From: Alphaproteobacteria bacterium
GTDB taxonomy: Bacteria > Pseudomonadota > Alphaproteobacteria > ATCC43930 > CGMCC-115725
Assembly (NCBI GenBank): GCA_030040495.1
Contig: JASHTP010000084.1
Coordinates: 1 to 12,146 of the forward strand
Length of the DNA: 12,146 bases
Direction of reading: 5' to 3'
Part shown: in pieces, positions 1 through 7,830 of the stretch
Numbering within the stretch: the stretch's first letter is position 1
How the letters are laid out: each line of letters begins with the position of its first letter
Program-made: the position numbers and the translations under genes
Notes under the pieces: generated by a model
Databases searched by the model: none
The model's input: only the letters and a program-made list of their open reading frames with translations
What the model was told of the DNA's origin: nothing

Positions 1-701
1 TGGGCGGCGCCGCGACGCTCATCGGGCTCGCCGGCGCGATCATGGACGCCAATCTGCCGGTGCGGCTGCGCCTGCTCGTGCCGGCGGTCGAGAACGCGGT
101 CTCCGCCAACGCCTTCCGCCCGCTCGACGTCATCCGCACGCGCAAAGGCATCACCGTCGAGATCGGCAACACCGACGCCGAGGGAAGGCTCATCCTCGGC
201 GACGCGCTGACCGAGGCCGACGCCGAGCAGCCGGCGCTGCTCGTCGACATGGCGACGCTCACCGGCGCCGCGCGCACCGCGCTCGGGCCGGAGCTGCCGG
301 CGCTTTTCGTCAACGACGAGGCGCTCGCCGCCGAGCTGCTGCGCGCCGCCGAGGCGGAGCAGGATCCGCTGTGGCGGCTGCCGCTCTGGCAGCCCTATCG
401 CAAGCTGCTGAAGAGCGGCATCGCCGACCTCAACAACGTCTCGGAATCCGCCTTTGCCGGCGCCATCACCGCGGCGCTCTATCTCCAGGAGTTCGTGTCG
501 AAGACGACGCCCTGGGCGCATATCGATACCTACGCCTGGAACGCCACCGCCCGGCCCGGCCGGCCGGAAGGCGGCGAGGCGCTCGGGCTGCGCGCGCTCT
601 ACCACCTGGTCGAGCGGCGCTTCGCCGGGCGCGAGGAGCGGCGGCAACGCCCTGGCCCGAAAGGCTTATCGGGCGCGCCCGGACAATCCACAGGAGAGTG
701 A
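1..701 (+). CDS. Leucyl aminopeptidase family protein (peptidase M17), C-terminal part; 5' end outside window
   Basis: This is a cytosolic, metal-dependent aminopeptidase that removes N-terminal residues from peptides. The reading frame is already open at base 3 and begins GGAATLIGLAG, which matches the segment just after the metal-binding Asp-Met in M17 enzymes, so the N-terminal domain and the first metal ligands (Lys, Asp, Asp) lie left of the window. The M17 signature NTDAEGRL is at 168-191; by family knowledge its Asp and Glu bind the two metals and its Arg is catalytic. The following MATLTGAARTALG and ADLNN segments are also typical. The family-like part ends near LYHLVERRF (about base 627); after it comes a roughly 25-residue tail rich in Arg, Gly and Pro that includes a TTA leucine codon, rare in this GC-rich DNA. 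The stop is TGA at 699-701. It could be called pepA or pepB; the part needed to choose is missing. Confidence 0.93.
   Translation, partial: GGAATLIGLAGAIMDANLPVRLRLLVPAVENAVSANAFRPLDVIRTRKGITVEIGNTDAEGRLILGDALTEADAEQPALLVDMATLTGAARTALGPELPALFVNDEALAAELLRAAEAEQDPLWRLPLWQPYRKLLKSGIADLNNVSESAFAGAITAALYLQEFVSKTTPWAHIDTYAWNATARPGRPEGGEALGLRALYHLVERRFAGREERRQRPGPKGLSGAPGQSTGE
655..674. repeat. Short inverted repeat in the 3' tail of the aminopeptidase gene
   Basis: GCCCGA at 655-660 and TCGGGC at 669-674 are perfect reverse complements separated by 8 bases (AAGGCTTA). The repeat lies 25 bases before the stop codon, inside the tail that does not look like the M17 family. It has no T-run after it, so it is not a convincing intrinsic terminator. 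It may be a leftover 3' hairpin or chance in GC-rich DNA. Confidence 0.3.
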
Positions 702-768
702 TCGCCCTTTACGTTTCCTCAACCGAGCATGGCCGAGAATCGTCGGCTAGGGCTGCGGAGGGAAGGGA

Positions 769-1161
769 ATGGCCGAGCTCAAGCCGACCCAGGCGCTGGA
801 TCTCTGGCGCAACGTGCTGGTCGAGACGGTGCGCAGCGCCGGCCCCGACCTGTCGGCGCGCCAGCTCGCCATCGTCCTCACCGTCTATCTGACGCCGCCG
901 CCGCACACCGTGCGCGGCCTCGCGGCGCTGCTGCGCATCTCCAAGCCCGCCGTCACCCGCGCCCTCGACCGCCTCGGCATGCTGGGATTGGCGCGGCGCC
1001 GGCGCGACGAGCAGGACCGGCGCTCGGTGCTGGTGCAGCGCACCGTCAAGGGCTCGGTGTTCCTCAGCGACTTCGCCGAGACCGTCGCCGCGGCGAGCCG
1101 CCGCCTCGAGCAGCAGCAGCGCGGCGGCCACGTCCCCTACGAGCAGTCAATAGCGCTCTGA
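769..1161 (+). CDS. MarR-family winged helix-turn-helix transcriptional regulator
   Basis: This is a predicted small DNA-binding regulator of 130 residues. The middle of the protein carries the winged helix-turn-helix: TVRGLAALLRISKPAVTRAL (about 47-66) reads as the two HTH helices, and RRRRDEQDRRSVLVQ (about 76-90) as the wing, with the D-x-R-R motif typical of MarR proteins. Flanking helices that normally form the dimer interface are short, and the protein is slightly below the usual 140-150 residues. The ATG at 769 is preceded by a purine-rich ribosome binding site (GGAGGGAAGGGA). An upstream ATG at 729 is in another frame and is not used. The gene follows the aminopeptidase after 67 bp on the same strand. 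Its 3' end overlaps the convergent dehydrogenase gene by 15 bp. No target or ligand can be read from the sequence. Confidence 0.88.
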   Translation: MAELKPTQALDLWRNVLVETVRSAGPDLSARQLAIVLTVYLTPPPHTVRGLAALLRISKPAVTRALDRLGMLGLARRRRDEQDRRSVLVQRTVKGSVFLSDFAETVAAASRRLEQQQRGGHVPYEQSIAL

Positions 1162-2076
1162 CCGGTCGACCCGGTTGAGCAGCGGCCTGCCGTCGGCAAA
1201 GCGGCGAAGACCCTCCGCGACCGCGCGCGCGGCGGTCGGCGGATACGTCGCCGCCGCCACATGCGGCGTCAGCAGGATACGCTCGTGGCGCCAGAAGGGA
1301 TGCTCCGGCGGCAGCGGCTCCTCGCGGAAGACGTCGAGCACCGCGGCGGCGAGCCTGCCGCTGTCGAGCGCGGCGAGGAGATCGGCCTCGACGAGATGCC
1401 GGCCGCGCGCGCAATTGACCAGCGCAGCGCCTTGGGGCAGGCGGGCGAAGAGGGCGGCGTCGAGGATGCCTTCCGTCGCCGGCGTCAGCGGCAGCAGGCA
1501 GACCAGGATGTCCGTCCGCTCGAGCAGCGCGGCAAGCCCGTCGGCGCCGTGAAAGCAGGCGACGCCCGGCAGCTTCCGCTCGGTGCGGCTCCAGCCGGCG
1601 AGGTCGAAGCCCAGCACCTTCAGCTTCAGCGCGGCGTCGCTGCCGAGCACGCCCAGCCCCAGCACGCCGACGCGGCGCTCGGCGGCGTTGGGCTGCGGCC
1701 ATTGGCGCCAGATCCGCGCCTGCTGCTGGGCGCGATAGACGGGATCGCGGCGGTGCAGCCGCAGCACCTGGAGCTGCACATACTCGCTCATCGCCGTGGT
1801 CATATAGGGATCGACGAGGCGGACGATCGGCACTCCCGGCGGCAGCGACGGGTCGGCGAAGATATGGTCGACGCCGGCGCCGAGCGAGAAAACGATGCGG
1901 AGGTTGGGAAGCCGGTCGAGCAGTCCCGGCGGCGGGCGCCACACCAGCGCCGCCTCGATCTCGGTGGGATCGCCGAGCTCGGGCCAGACGCGCAGCTCGA
2001 GGTCCGGCACGTGCTTCGCGAGCTCGCGGCGCCAGTCGCCGGCGCTGTCGACGTCGGAGACGAAGAGAAGGATCAT
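1147..2076 (-). CDS. ghrA: 2-hydroxyacid dehydrogenase, glyoxylate/hydroxypyruvate reductase A type
   Basis: This 309-residue protein is a predicted cytosolic NAD(P)H-dependent reductase of 2-oxoacids such as glyoxylate or hydroxypyruvate. It has the split D-2-hydroxyacid dehydrogenase fold. The N-terminal substrate part contains FSLGAGVDHI (63-72), very close to GhrA. The Rossmann nucleotide motif is GVLGLGVLG (137-145), followed by a WSRT segment (162-165), a pattern usually linked to NADPH preference. The catalytic triad can be placed at Arg224 (NCARGR), Glu253 (FREEPLP) and His272 (TPHVAA), with the HPFW segment at 259-262. The ATG at 2076 is chosen because the protein aligns with the family from its first strand (MILLFVSD); there is no clear ribosome binding site, which fits coupling to yejF, whose stop lies 11 bp upstream. 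The frame stays open far upstream, but that is antisense-type shadow over yejF. Exact substrate is not determined. Confidence 0.92.
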   Translation of the reverse strand: MILLFVSDVDSAGDWRRELAKHVPDLELRVWPELGDPTEIEAALVWRPPPGLLDRLPNLRIVFSLGAGVDHIFADPSLPPGVPIVRLVDPYMTTAMSEYVQLQVLRLHRRDPVYRAQQQARIWRQWPQPNAAERRVGVLGLGVLGSDAALKLKVLGFDLAGWSRTERKLPGVACFHGADGLAALLERTDILVCLLPLTPATEGILDAALFARLPQGAALVNCARGRHLVEADLLAALDSGRLAAAVLDVFREEPLPPEHPFWRHERILLTPHVAAATYPPTAARAVAEGLRRFADGRPLLNRVDRSERY

Positions 2077-2087
2077 GCCGGGCCAGT

Positions 2088-3713
2088 CTACTGCGCGGTC
2101 GCCGCGCTCTCCACCACCTCGAGCTCGAAGGCCGCGGCCATCAGCGCCCGCGTATAGGGATGGCGCGGCGCGGCGAAGAGCTGCTGCGCCGGGCCGGCCT
2201 CGACGATCTTGCCGTCCTTCATCACCACTACCTGATGCGCCAGCGCGCGCACCACGCGCAGATCGTGGCTGATGAAGAGATAGGAGAGGCCGTGGCGCCG
2301 CTGCAGCTCGCGCAGGAGGTCGACGACCTGCGCCTGCACCGACATGTCGAGCGCCGAGGTCGGCTCGTCGAGCACGACGAAGCGCGGCTTCAGCACCATG
2401 GCGCGGGCGACGGCGACGCGCTGGCGCTGGCCGCCGGAGAATTCGTGCGGATAGCGCTCGGCCGCGTCGGGATCGAGGCCGACCTCGACCAGCGCCGCAT
2501 CGATGAGCGCGCGCCGCTCCGCCGCGGTGCTGCCGATGCGGTGCACCTTGAGCCCCTCCTCGACGATCTGCGCCACCGAGAGCCGCGGCGACAGGCTGGA
2601 GAAGGGATCCTGGAACATGATCTGCATCTCGCGCCGCAGCGGCCGCATGCGACGCTCGGAGAGGCCGTCGAGCCGCTGGCCGTCGAAGCGGATCTCGCCC
2701 TCGCTGGCGATGAGCCGCAGCAGCGCCAGGCCGAGCGTGGTCTTGCCCGAGCCGCTCTCGCCGACGACGCCCAGGGTCTCGCCGCGGCGCAGCTCGAAGC
2801 CGACGCCGTCGACCGCCTTCACATGGCCGGTGACGCGGCGCCAGAGGCCGCTGCGGATGGGGAACCACACCTTGAGGCCGCGCGCGTCGAGGAGCGTCGG
2901 CGCGGCGGGATCGGCGACCGGCGGCGCGCCCTTGGGCTCGGCCGCCAGCAGGTGGCGGGTATAGGCGTGCTGCGGGCGCTCGAACAGCTCTTCCGTCGGC
3001 GCCGCCTCGACCACTTCGCCCTTGGTCATCACCAGCACCCGGTCGGCCATCTTGCGGACGATGCCGAGATCGTGGGTGATGAGCAGCAGCGCCATGCCGA
3101 AGCGCGACTGCAGCTCCTTGAGCAGCTTGAGGATCTGGGCCTGGATGGTGACGTCGAGCGCGGTGGTGGGCTCGTCGGCGATGAGCATGTCGGGCTCGTT
3201 GGCGAGCGCCATGGCGATCATGACGCGCTGGCGCTGGCCGCCGGAGAGCTGGTGCGGATAGGCGTCGAGCCGCTCCTCGGCCTCGGGCAGCCCGACGAGC
3301 CGCAGCAGCTCGACGATGCGCTTGCGCGCCGCCGCCGGCGTCAGGCGCTTGTGCAGGTGGAGCGTCTCGGCGATCTGCTTCTCGATGGTGTGCAGCGGAT
3401 TGAGCGAGGTCATCGGCTCCTGGAACACCATGGCGATGCGGTTGCCGCGGATGTCGCGCATCGTCGTTTCGCCGGCGCCGACCAGCTCGGTGCCGTCGAA
3501 GACGATGCTGCTCGAGGGCGCATGGCTCGCCATCGGGTAGGGCAGGAGCTGCAGGATCGACAGCGCGGTCACCGACTTGCCCGAGCCGCTCTCGCCGACC
3601 AGCGCCAGCGTCTCGCCCTTGTCGAGCGTGAACGAGGCGCCCTTCACCGCCTCCACCGCGCCGCCCGGTACGTCGAAGGTCACATGAAGGTCGCGAACGG
3701 ACAGCAGAGGCAT
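2088..3713 (-). CDS. yejF: ABC transporter ATP-binding protein with two fused ATPase domains (YejF type)
   Basis: This 541-residue cytoplasmic protein powers the YejABEF peptide importer. It holds two complete nucleotide-binding domains. Domain 1 has Walker A GESGSGKS (40-47), Q-loop FQEPMTSLNP (97-106), signature LSGGQRQR (156-163), Walker B LIADEPTTALD (177-187) and switch His in ITHD (212-215). Domain 2 has GESGSGKTT (318-326), FQDPFSSLSP (367-376), FSGGQRQR (425-432), VVLDEPTSALD (446-456) and ISHD (481-484). Each domain ends with the oligopeptide-transporter Y-T-R motif (AYTR near 250, HPYTR near 518). Every catalytic motif is intact in both halves, so two functional ATP sites are expected. 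E. coli YejF is 529 residues. I chose ATG 3713, with AGGTGG 8 bases upstream and a family-like N-terminus (PLLSVRDL). A second in-frame ATG at 3734 overlaps the yejE stop as ATGA and would add seven residues. Confidence 0.95.
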   Translation of the reverse strand: MPLLSVRDLHVTFDVPGGAVEAVKGASFTLDKGETLALVGESGSGKSVTALSILQLLPYPMASHAPSSSIVFDGTELVGAGETTMRDIRGNRIAMVFQEPMTSLNPLHTIEKQIAETLHLHKRLTPAAARKRIVELLRLVGLPEAEERLDAYPHQLSGGQRQRVMIAMALANEPDMLIADEPTTALDVTIQAQILKLLKELQSRFGMALLLITHDLGIVRKMADRVLVMTKGEVVEAAPTEELFERPQHAYTRHLLAAEPKGAPPVADPAAPTLLDARGLKVWFPIRSGLWRRVTGHVKAVDGVGFELRRGETLGVVGESGSGKTTLGLALLRLIASEGEIRFDGQRLDGLSERRMRPLRREMQIMFQDPFSSLSPRLSVAQIVEEGLKVHRIGSTAAERRALIDAALVEVGLDPDAAERYPHEFSGGQRQRVAVARAMVLKPRFVVLDEPTSALDMSVQAQVVDLLRELQRRHGLSYLFISHDLRVVRALAHQVVVMKDGKIVEAGPAQQLFAAPRHPYTRALMAAAFELEVVESAATAQ

Positions 3714-3730
3714 GGCGGCTGCCACCTTCC

Positions 3731-4804
3731 TCATTTCACCTTTCGAGGATCGAACGCATCGCGCACGGCTTCGCCGATGAAGATCAAAAGGCTCAGCATC
3801 ACGGCGAGGACGCCGAACCCGGTGAGGCCGAGCCAGGGCGAGGTGAGGTTGTTCTTGCCCTGCAGCAGCAGCTCGCCGAGCGAGGGCGAGCCCGGCGGCA
3901 GGCCGAAACCCAGGAAATCCAGCGAGGTCAGCGTGGTGATGGAGCCGTTGAGGATGAAGGGCATGAAGGTCAAGGTCGAGACCATGGCGTTGGGCAGCAC
4001 GTGGCGCACCATGATCACCGGGTTGGAGACGCCGAGCGCGCGGGCGGCGCGGACATAGTCGAAATTGCGCGCGCGCAGGAACTCGGCGCGGACGAGGTCG
4101 ACGAGCTGCATCCAGGACAGCGCCAGCATGATGCCGAGCAGCCACCAGAAGTTCGGCTGGACGAAGCTCGACAGGATGATGAGCAGGAAGAGCGTCGGGA
4201 TGTTCGACCACAGCTCGACGAAGCGCTGGAACAGCAGGTCGGTGAGGCCGCCGTAATAGCCCTGGATCGCGCCGGCGGCGATGCCGACGAGGGAGCTGAG
4301 CAGCGTCAAGATGAGCCCGAACAGCGCCGAGATGCGGAAGCCGTAGATGAGCCGCGCCAGCACGTCGCGGCCCTGGTCGTCGGTGCCGAGCCAGTTGACC
4401 GCATCGGGCGGCGAGGGGGCGGGCGAGCGCAGCGCGTAGTTGATGGTGTCGTAGTGGAACGGGATCGGCGGCCAGACCATCCAGCCCTGCGCCTCGATGC
4501 GGCGGCGGACATAGGGATCGCGGTAGTCGGCCTCGGTCGGGAACTCGCCGCCGAAGGTGGTCTCGGGATAGTCGGCGAGGACTGGGAAATAGAGATGGCC
4601 GGCATAGGAGACGACGATCGGCCGGTCGTTGGCGATGAACTCGGCGAAGAGGCTGACGACGAAGAGCAGGAGGAAGATCCACAGCGACCAGAAGCCGCGG
4701 CGGTTGGCGCGGAAATTGGCGAGGCGGCGGCGCGTGAGCGGCGTCACGCGCAATCCCAGGAAGCGGTCGGCGCGGCGCGCGGCGAGGGCGGCGGGCGCGC
4801 TCAT
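3731..4804 (-). CDS. yejE: ABC transporter permease, YejE type
   Basis: This is one of the two inner-membrane subunits of the peptide importer, 357 residues. The N-terminus is cytoplasmic and basic (about 1-38), followed by membrane segment 1 (WSLWIFLLLFVVSLFAEFI, 39-57). A long extracytoplasmic stretch (about 58-135) rich in Tyr, Pro and acidic residues follows, as in YejE. The core begins at LGTDDQGRDVLARLIYG (139-155), the standard motif of DppC/OppC-like permeases, and contains about five more hydrophobic segments. The EAA-type loop that contacts the ATPase is at FDYVRAARALGVSNPVIMVRH (248-268). The protein ends FDPRKVK, typical of the family. The ATG at 4804 overlaps the yejB stop as ATGA, which supports this start and translational coupling. 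The frame remains open upstream across yejB, but that part does not resemble any protein. Confidence 0.95.
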   Translation of the reverse strand: MSAPAALAARRADRFLGLRVTPLTRRRLANFRANRRGFWSLWIFLLLFVVSLFAEFIANDRPIVVSYAGHLYFPVLADYPETTFGGEFPTEADYRDPYVRRRIEAQGWMVWPPIPFHYDTINYALRSPAPSPPDAVNWLGTDDQGRDVLARLIYGFRISALFGLILTLLSSLVGIAAGAIQGYYGGLTDLLFQRFVELWSNIPTLFLLIILSSFVQPNFWWLLGIMLALSWMQLVDLVRAEFLRARNFDYVRAARALGVSNPVIMVRHVLPNAMVSTLTFMPFILNGSITTLTSLDFLGFGLPPGSPSLGELLLQGKNNLTSPWLGLTGFGVLAVMLSLLIFIGEAVRDAFDPRKVK

Positions 4805-5874
4805 GCGCGGCGCGTGGCGAAGTCGATGCGGGGATCGATGAGCATGTAGGTGAGGTCGCGCACCAGGTTCATGACGATGCCGATGAGCGTGTAGATGTAG
4901 AGCGTGCCGAAGATGATGGGGTAGTCGCGGTTGAGCACGGCCTCGAAGCCGAGCAGCCCGAGGCCGTTCAGCGAGAAGATCACCTCGATCAGCAGCGCGC
5001 TGGTGAAGAGGATGCCGATGAAGGCGGCGGGGAAGTTGGCGACGACGATCAGCATGGCGTTGCGGAAGACGTGGCCGTAGAGCACGCGCCGCTCGGAAAG
5101 CCCCTTGGCGCGGGCGGTGACGACGTATTGCTTGTTGATCTCGTCGAGGAACGAGTTCTTGGTCAGCATGGTCAGGTTGGCGAAGGCGCCGATGACCATC
5201 GCCGTCACCGGCAGGACCATGTGCCAGAGATAGTCGAGGATGCGCTGCGTCCAGTCGAGCCTCGCCCAGTCGTCGGAGACGAGGCCGCGCAGCGGGAACC
5301 ACTGGACGTAGCTGCCGCCGGCGAACAGCACGATGAGCAGCAGCGCGAAGAGGAAGGACGGGATGGCGTAGCCGACGATGATGACGCCGCTGGTCCAGAC
5401 GTCGAAGGAGGAGCCGTCGCGCACCGCCTTGCGGATGCCGAGCGGGATCGAGACGAGGTAGCTGATGAGCGTCGTCCACACGCCGAGCGAGATCGACACC
5501 GGCAGCCGCTGGGCGATCAGGCCGACGACGCTGCCGTTCTGGAAGAAGCTGTTGCCGAAGTCGAAGCGGAGATAGTTGCCCATCATCAGCAGGAAGCGCT
5601 CGCCCGGCGGCTTGTCGAAGCCGAACTGGTGCTTGAGATCGGCGAGGAGTTTGGGATCGATGCCGCGCCCGGCGCGCGTCTGCTCGCCGCCGGCCTCGCT
5701 CGCGCCGCCGCCGGTGATGCGCGCCAGCGCGCCCCCCTGCGCGTTGCGGATCTGGGCGATCACCTGATCGATCGGGCCGCCCGGCGCCGCCTGCACGATG
5801 ACGAAATTGAGCAGCATGATGCCGAAGAGCGTCGGTATCACCAGCAGCAGGCGACGGATGATGTAGGCGAGCAT
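4801..5874 (-). CDS. yejB: ABC transporter permease, YejB type
   Basis: This is the second inner-membrane subunit of the importer, 357 residues (E. coli YejB is about 364). It opens with MLAYIIRRLLLVIPTLFGIM, the classic N-terminus of DppB/OppB-like permeases, with membrane segment 1 at about 9-30. A hydrophilic insertion at about 40-100 includes a Gly/Ala-rich GGGASEAGG stretch and FGFDKPPGERF. Five further hydrophobic segments follow. The EAA-type coupling loop is YVVTARAKGLSERRVLYGHVFRNA (250-273, given here as positions with key residues ARAKGL and HVFRNA). The C-terminus contains TYMLIDPRIDF, again typical. It starts 3 bp after the yejA stop and lacks a strong ribosome binding site, so translation probably depends on yejA. 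Its stop overlaps the yejE start by four bases. Confidence 0.95.
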   Translation of the reverse strand: MLAYIIRRLLLVIPTLFGIMLLNFVIVQAAPGGPIDQVIAQIRNAQGGALARITGGGASEAGGEQTRAGRGIDPKLLADLKHQFGFDKPPGERFLLMMGNYLRFDFGNSFFQNGSVVGLIAQRLPVSISLGVWTTLISYLVSIPLGIRKAVRDGSSFDVWTSGVIIVGYAIPSFLFALLLIVLFAGGSYVQWFPLRGLVSDDWARLDWTQRILDYLWHMVLPVTAMVIGAFANLTMLTKNSFLDEINKQYVVTARAKGLSERRVLYGHVFRNAMLIVVANFPAAFIGILFTSALLIEVIFSLNGLGLLGFEAVLNRDYPIIFGTLYIYTLIGIVMNLVRDLTYMLIDPRIDFATRRA

Positions 5875-5877
5875 GGC

Positions 5878-7749
5878 CTAGCGCGCCCGCGACTCGTCGC
5901 GGTCCTGCCGCTGCGAGATCTGCCGCTCGCTCGCCTTGTCGATCCACCAGTCGTTGATCACGGCCGCCGGGGAATCGGCGTATTTCGGCTGCGCCTTGGG
6001 CATGCCGAACTTGTTCCAATAGGCGACGCGGTAGTAGTCGGAGTACCAGTTCGGCACGACGTAGTAGCCGAACAGCAGGACGCGGTCGAGCGCACGGATG
6101 ATCGGCACCAGCGCGGCGCGCGACTTGGCCTTGATCGCCCGCCCGATGAGGTCGTCGACGACCGGATCCCTGATGCCGGAGGTGTTGGCGCTGCCCGGCT
6201 GGTTGGCGGCGGCGCTGCTGAAGAACTCGCGCAGCTCGATCCCGGGCGAGAGCGACGCGCCGTAGCGCACGCTGATCATGTCGAAATCGTAGTTTCGCCG
6301 CCGGTTCTCGTATTGCGCCGCGTCGACGTTGCGCAGCTGCGCGTAGATGCCGACCCGCTCGAGATTCTTGAGGAAGGGCAGGACGACCTTCTCCATCCGC
6401 GGCTCGTCGCTCAGGAACTCGAAGGTGAAGGGCTGGCCGGTCTTGTCGTTGACCAGCCTTCCGTTGCTGACGCTCCAGCCGGCCTCCTTGAACAGCTTCA
6501 GCGCCTCGCGGATGCCGGAGCGGATGTCGCCGGTGCCGTCATAGACCGGCGGCTCGTAGGGCGTGGTGAAGATCTCGTCGGGAATCCGGCCGCGATAGGC
6601 CTCGAGCAGCTTCAGCTCCTCGCCCTCCGGCAGGCCGCGCGCGGCGAGGTCGGAATTCTCCCAGTAGCTCTTGGTCCGCTTGTAGGCGCCGTAGAGGATC
6701 GTCCGGTTGGTCCATTGGAAGTCGAAGAGGTAGCCGATGGCGCGGCGCACGCGGCGGTCGCTGAAGATGGCGCGCCGCGTGTTGAAGATGAAGCCCTGCA
6801 TGCCCTGCGGCACCTCGTGGTGGACCTCGCGCTTGACGACGAGCCCCTGCTTCACCGCCGGGAAGTCGTAGAGCGTCGCCCAGTCCTTGGCGGTGTATTC
6901 GCCGCGCACGTCGATCTGCCCGGCCTTGAGCGCCTCGAACATCACCGACATGTCGCGATAATAGTCGACGCGCATCGTGTCGAAATTGTACATGCCCTTG
7001 TTCACCGGCAGGTCCTTGCCCCAGTAATCCTTCGCCCGCTCGTAGGTGATCGAGCGGCCGGGATCGACGGCGGCGATGCGGTAGGGGCCGCTGCCGACCG
7101 GGATGTCGAGCGTCGGCTGACTGAAGTCGCGGCCCTGCCACCATTTCTTCGATAGCACCGGCAGCCCCGCCACGATCATCGGCAGGTCGCGGTCGCTGCC
7201 GTCCCTGAAGACGAAGCGGACGCGATGCGGGCCGAGCACCTGGCACTTCTCGACATTGGCGAGCGTGACGCGGTACTCGGGATGGCCCTTGGTGATCAGC
7301 GTCTCGTAGGTCCAGCAGACATCCTCGGCGGTGATCGGTGTGCCGTCGTGGAAGCGCGCCTCGGGCCGGAGCGTGAAGGTCATGGCGCTGCGGTCGGGCG
7401 CAAGCTCGACGCTCTGGGCGATGAGGCCATAGGCGGCATTGGGCTCGTCGAGCGCGCCCGCCATCAGGCTGTCATAGACCGCACCGATGCCGACCATCGA
7501 ATCGGAATAGCGGATGTAGGAGACGCCGCGCAGGATGAAGGGGTTGAGATTGTCGAACGTGCCGATGTCGCCGAAGCGCACGCTGCCGCCCTTGGGCGCG
7601 TCGGGGTTGACGTAGTCGAAATGGGTGAAGCCGGGCGGATATTTGAGCGGGTCGCCGAAGAGCGAGATGCCGTAGCTGGGCGCGCCGGTCTGGGCCGCGG
7701 CCGGCAGCGCGAGCGTCAGGGCGAAGAGTGCGGCGAGCACGGCGCGCAT
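5878..7749 (-). CDS. yejA: Periplasmic extracellular solute-binding protein (family 5), YejA type
   Basis: This 623-residue protein is the periplasmic substrate receptor of the YejABEF importer, expected to bind oligopeptides or peptide-nucleotide antibiotics of the microcin C kind. Residues 1-19 form a signal peptide (MRAVLAALFALTLALPAAA) with an A-x-A cleavage site before Gln20. There is no lipobox Cys, so a soluble periplasmic protein is predicted. Next comes the YejA-typical segment HFDYVNPDAPKGGSVRFG (about 36-53), then the family 5 core with LRPEARFHDGTPITAEDV and GSGPYRI. The start at 7749 gives an intact signal peptide and has GAAGGGA 5 bases upstream. An in-frame ATG at 7779 would put ten polar residues before the signal peptide and is less likely. 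The gene follows hisN after 81 bp. Actual ligand cannot be read from the sequence. Confidence 0.94.
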   Translation of the reverse strand: MRAVLAALFALTLALPAAAQTGAPSYGISLFGDPLKYPPGFTHFDYVNPDAPKGGSVRFGDIGTFDNLNPFILRGVSYIRYSDSMVGIGAVYDSLMAGALDEPNAAYGLIAQSVELAPDRSAMTFTLRPEARFHDGTPITAEDVCWTYETLITKGHPEYRVTLANVEKCQVLGPHRVRFVFRDGSDRDLPMIVAGLPVLSKKWWQGRDFSQPTLDIPVGSGPYRIAAVDPGRSITYERAKDYWGKDLPVNKGMYNFDTMRVDYYRDMSVMFEALKAGQIDVRGEYTAKDWATLYDFPAVKQGLVVKREVHHEVPQGMQGFIFNTRRAIFSDRRVRRAIGYLFDFQWTNRTILYGAYKRTKSYWENSDLAARGLPEGEELKLLEAYRGRIPDEIFTTPYEPPVYDGTGDIRSGIREALKLFKEAGWSVSNGRLVNDKTGQPFTFEFLSDEPRMEKVVLPFLKNLERVGIYAQLRNVDAAQYENRRRNYDFDMISVRYGASLSPGIELREFFSSAAANQPGSANTSGIRDPVVDDLIGRAIKAKSRAALVPIIRALDRVLLFGYYVVPNWYSDYYRVAYWNKFGMPKAQPKYADSPAAVINDWWIDKASERQISQRQDRDESRAR

Positions 7750-7797
7750 GGGGTTCCCTTCGGGTTCTCCTGCCGCCAAGTCTAGTGGAAACCTGTC

Positions 7798-7830
7798 GCC
7801 GCGGCAGCACGATCGCGCGGGCGCCGCGGC
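7798..7830. repeat. GC-rich inverted repeat between hisN and yejA
   Basis: The self-complementary octamer GCCGCGGC occurs at 7798-7805 and again at 7823-7830, so the two copies can pair as an 8-bp stem with a 17-base loop. The right copy directly abuts the hisN stop codon. On the minus strand it is followed by GACAGGTTTCC, with no T-run, so it is not a classic intrinsic terminator. It could protect the hisN 3' end or weaken read-through into yej. The other bases of the 7750-7830 gap show no clear promoter. Confidence 0.35.

Noticed and set aside
454..750. Small open frames bridging the aminopeptidase and marR
   Set aside because: They are shadow frames with Arg/Pro-rich composition and no domain; the 702-768 gap itself holds only the marR ribosome binding site.
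1147..2868. An N-terminally extended 573-residue dehydrogenase
   Set aside because: The extension is an Arg/Ala-rich out-of-frame reading of yejF; family similarity starts at the ATG at 2076.
2160..4058. A 632-codon open frame on the plus strand, opposite yejF and yejE
   Set aside because: Same reason: composition reflects the complement of YejF codons, no recognisable domain, no plausible ribosome binding site.
3731..6019. A single 762-residue minus-strand protein spanning yejB and yejE
   Set aside because: Only the part from base 4804 downward is protein-like (YejE). The upstream half is an out-of-frame reading of yejB; the ATGA overlap marks the true start.
5071..7155. A 694-codon open frame on the plus strand, opposite yejB and yejA
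   Set aside because: Its product is low-complexity (rich in Asp, Glu, Arg, Ala, Val, His) with no motif, and it lies fully antisense to two well-supported genes. Long antisense frames are expected in GC-rich coding DNA.
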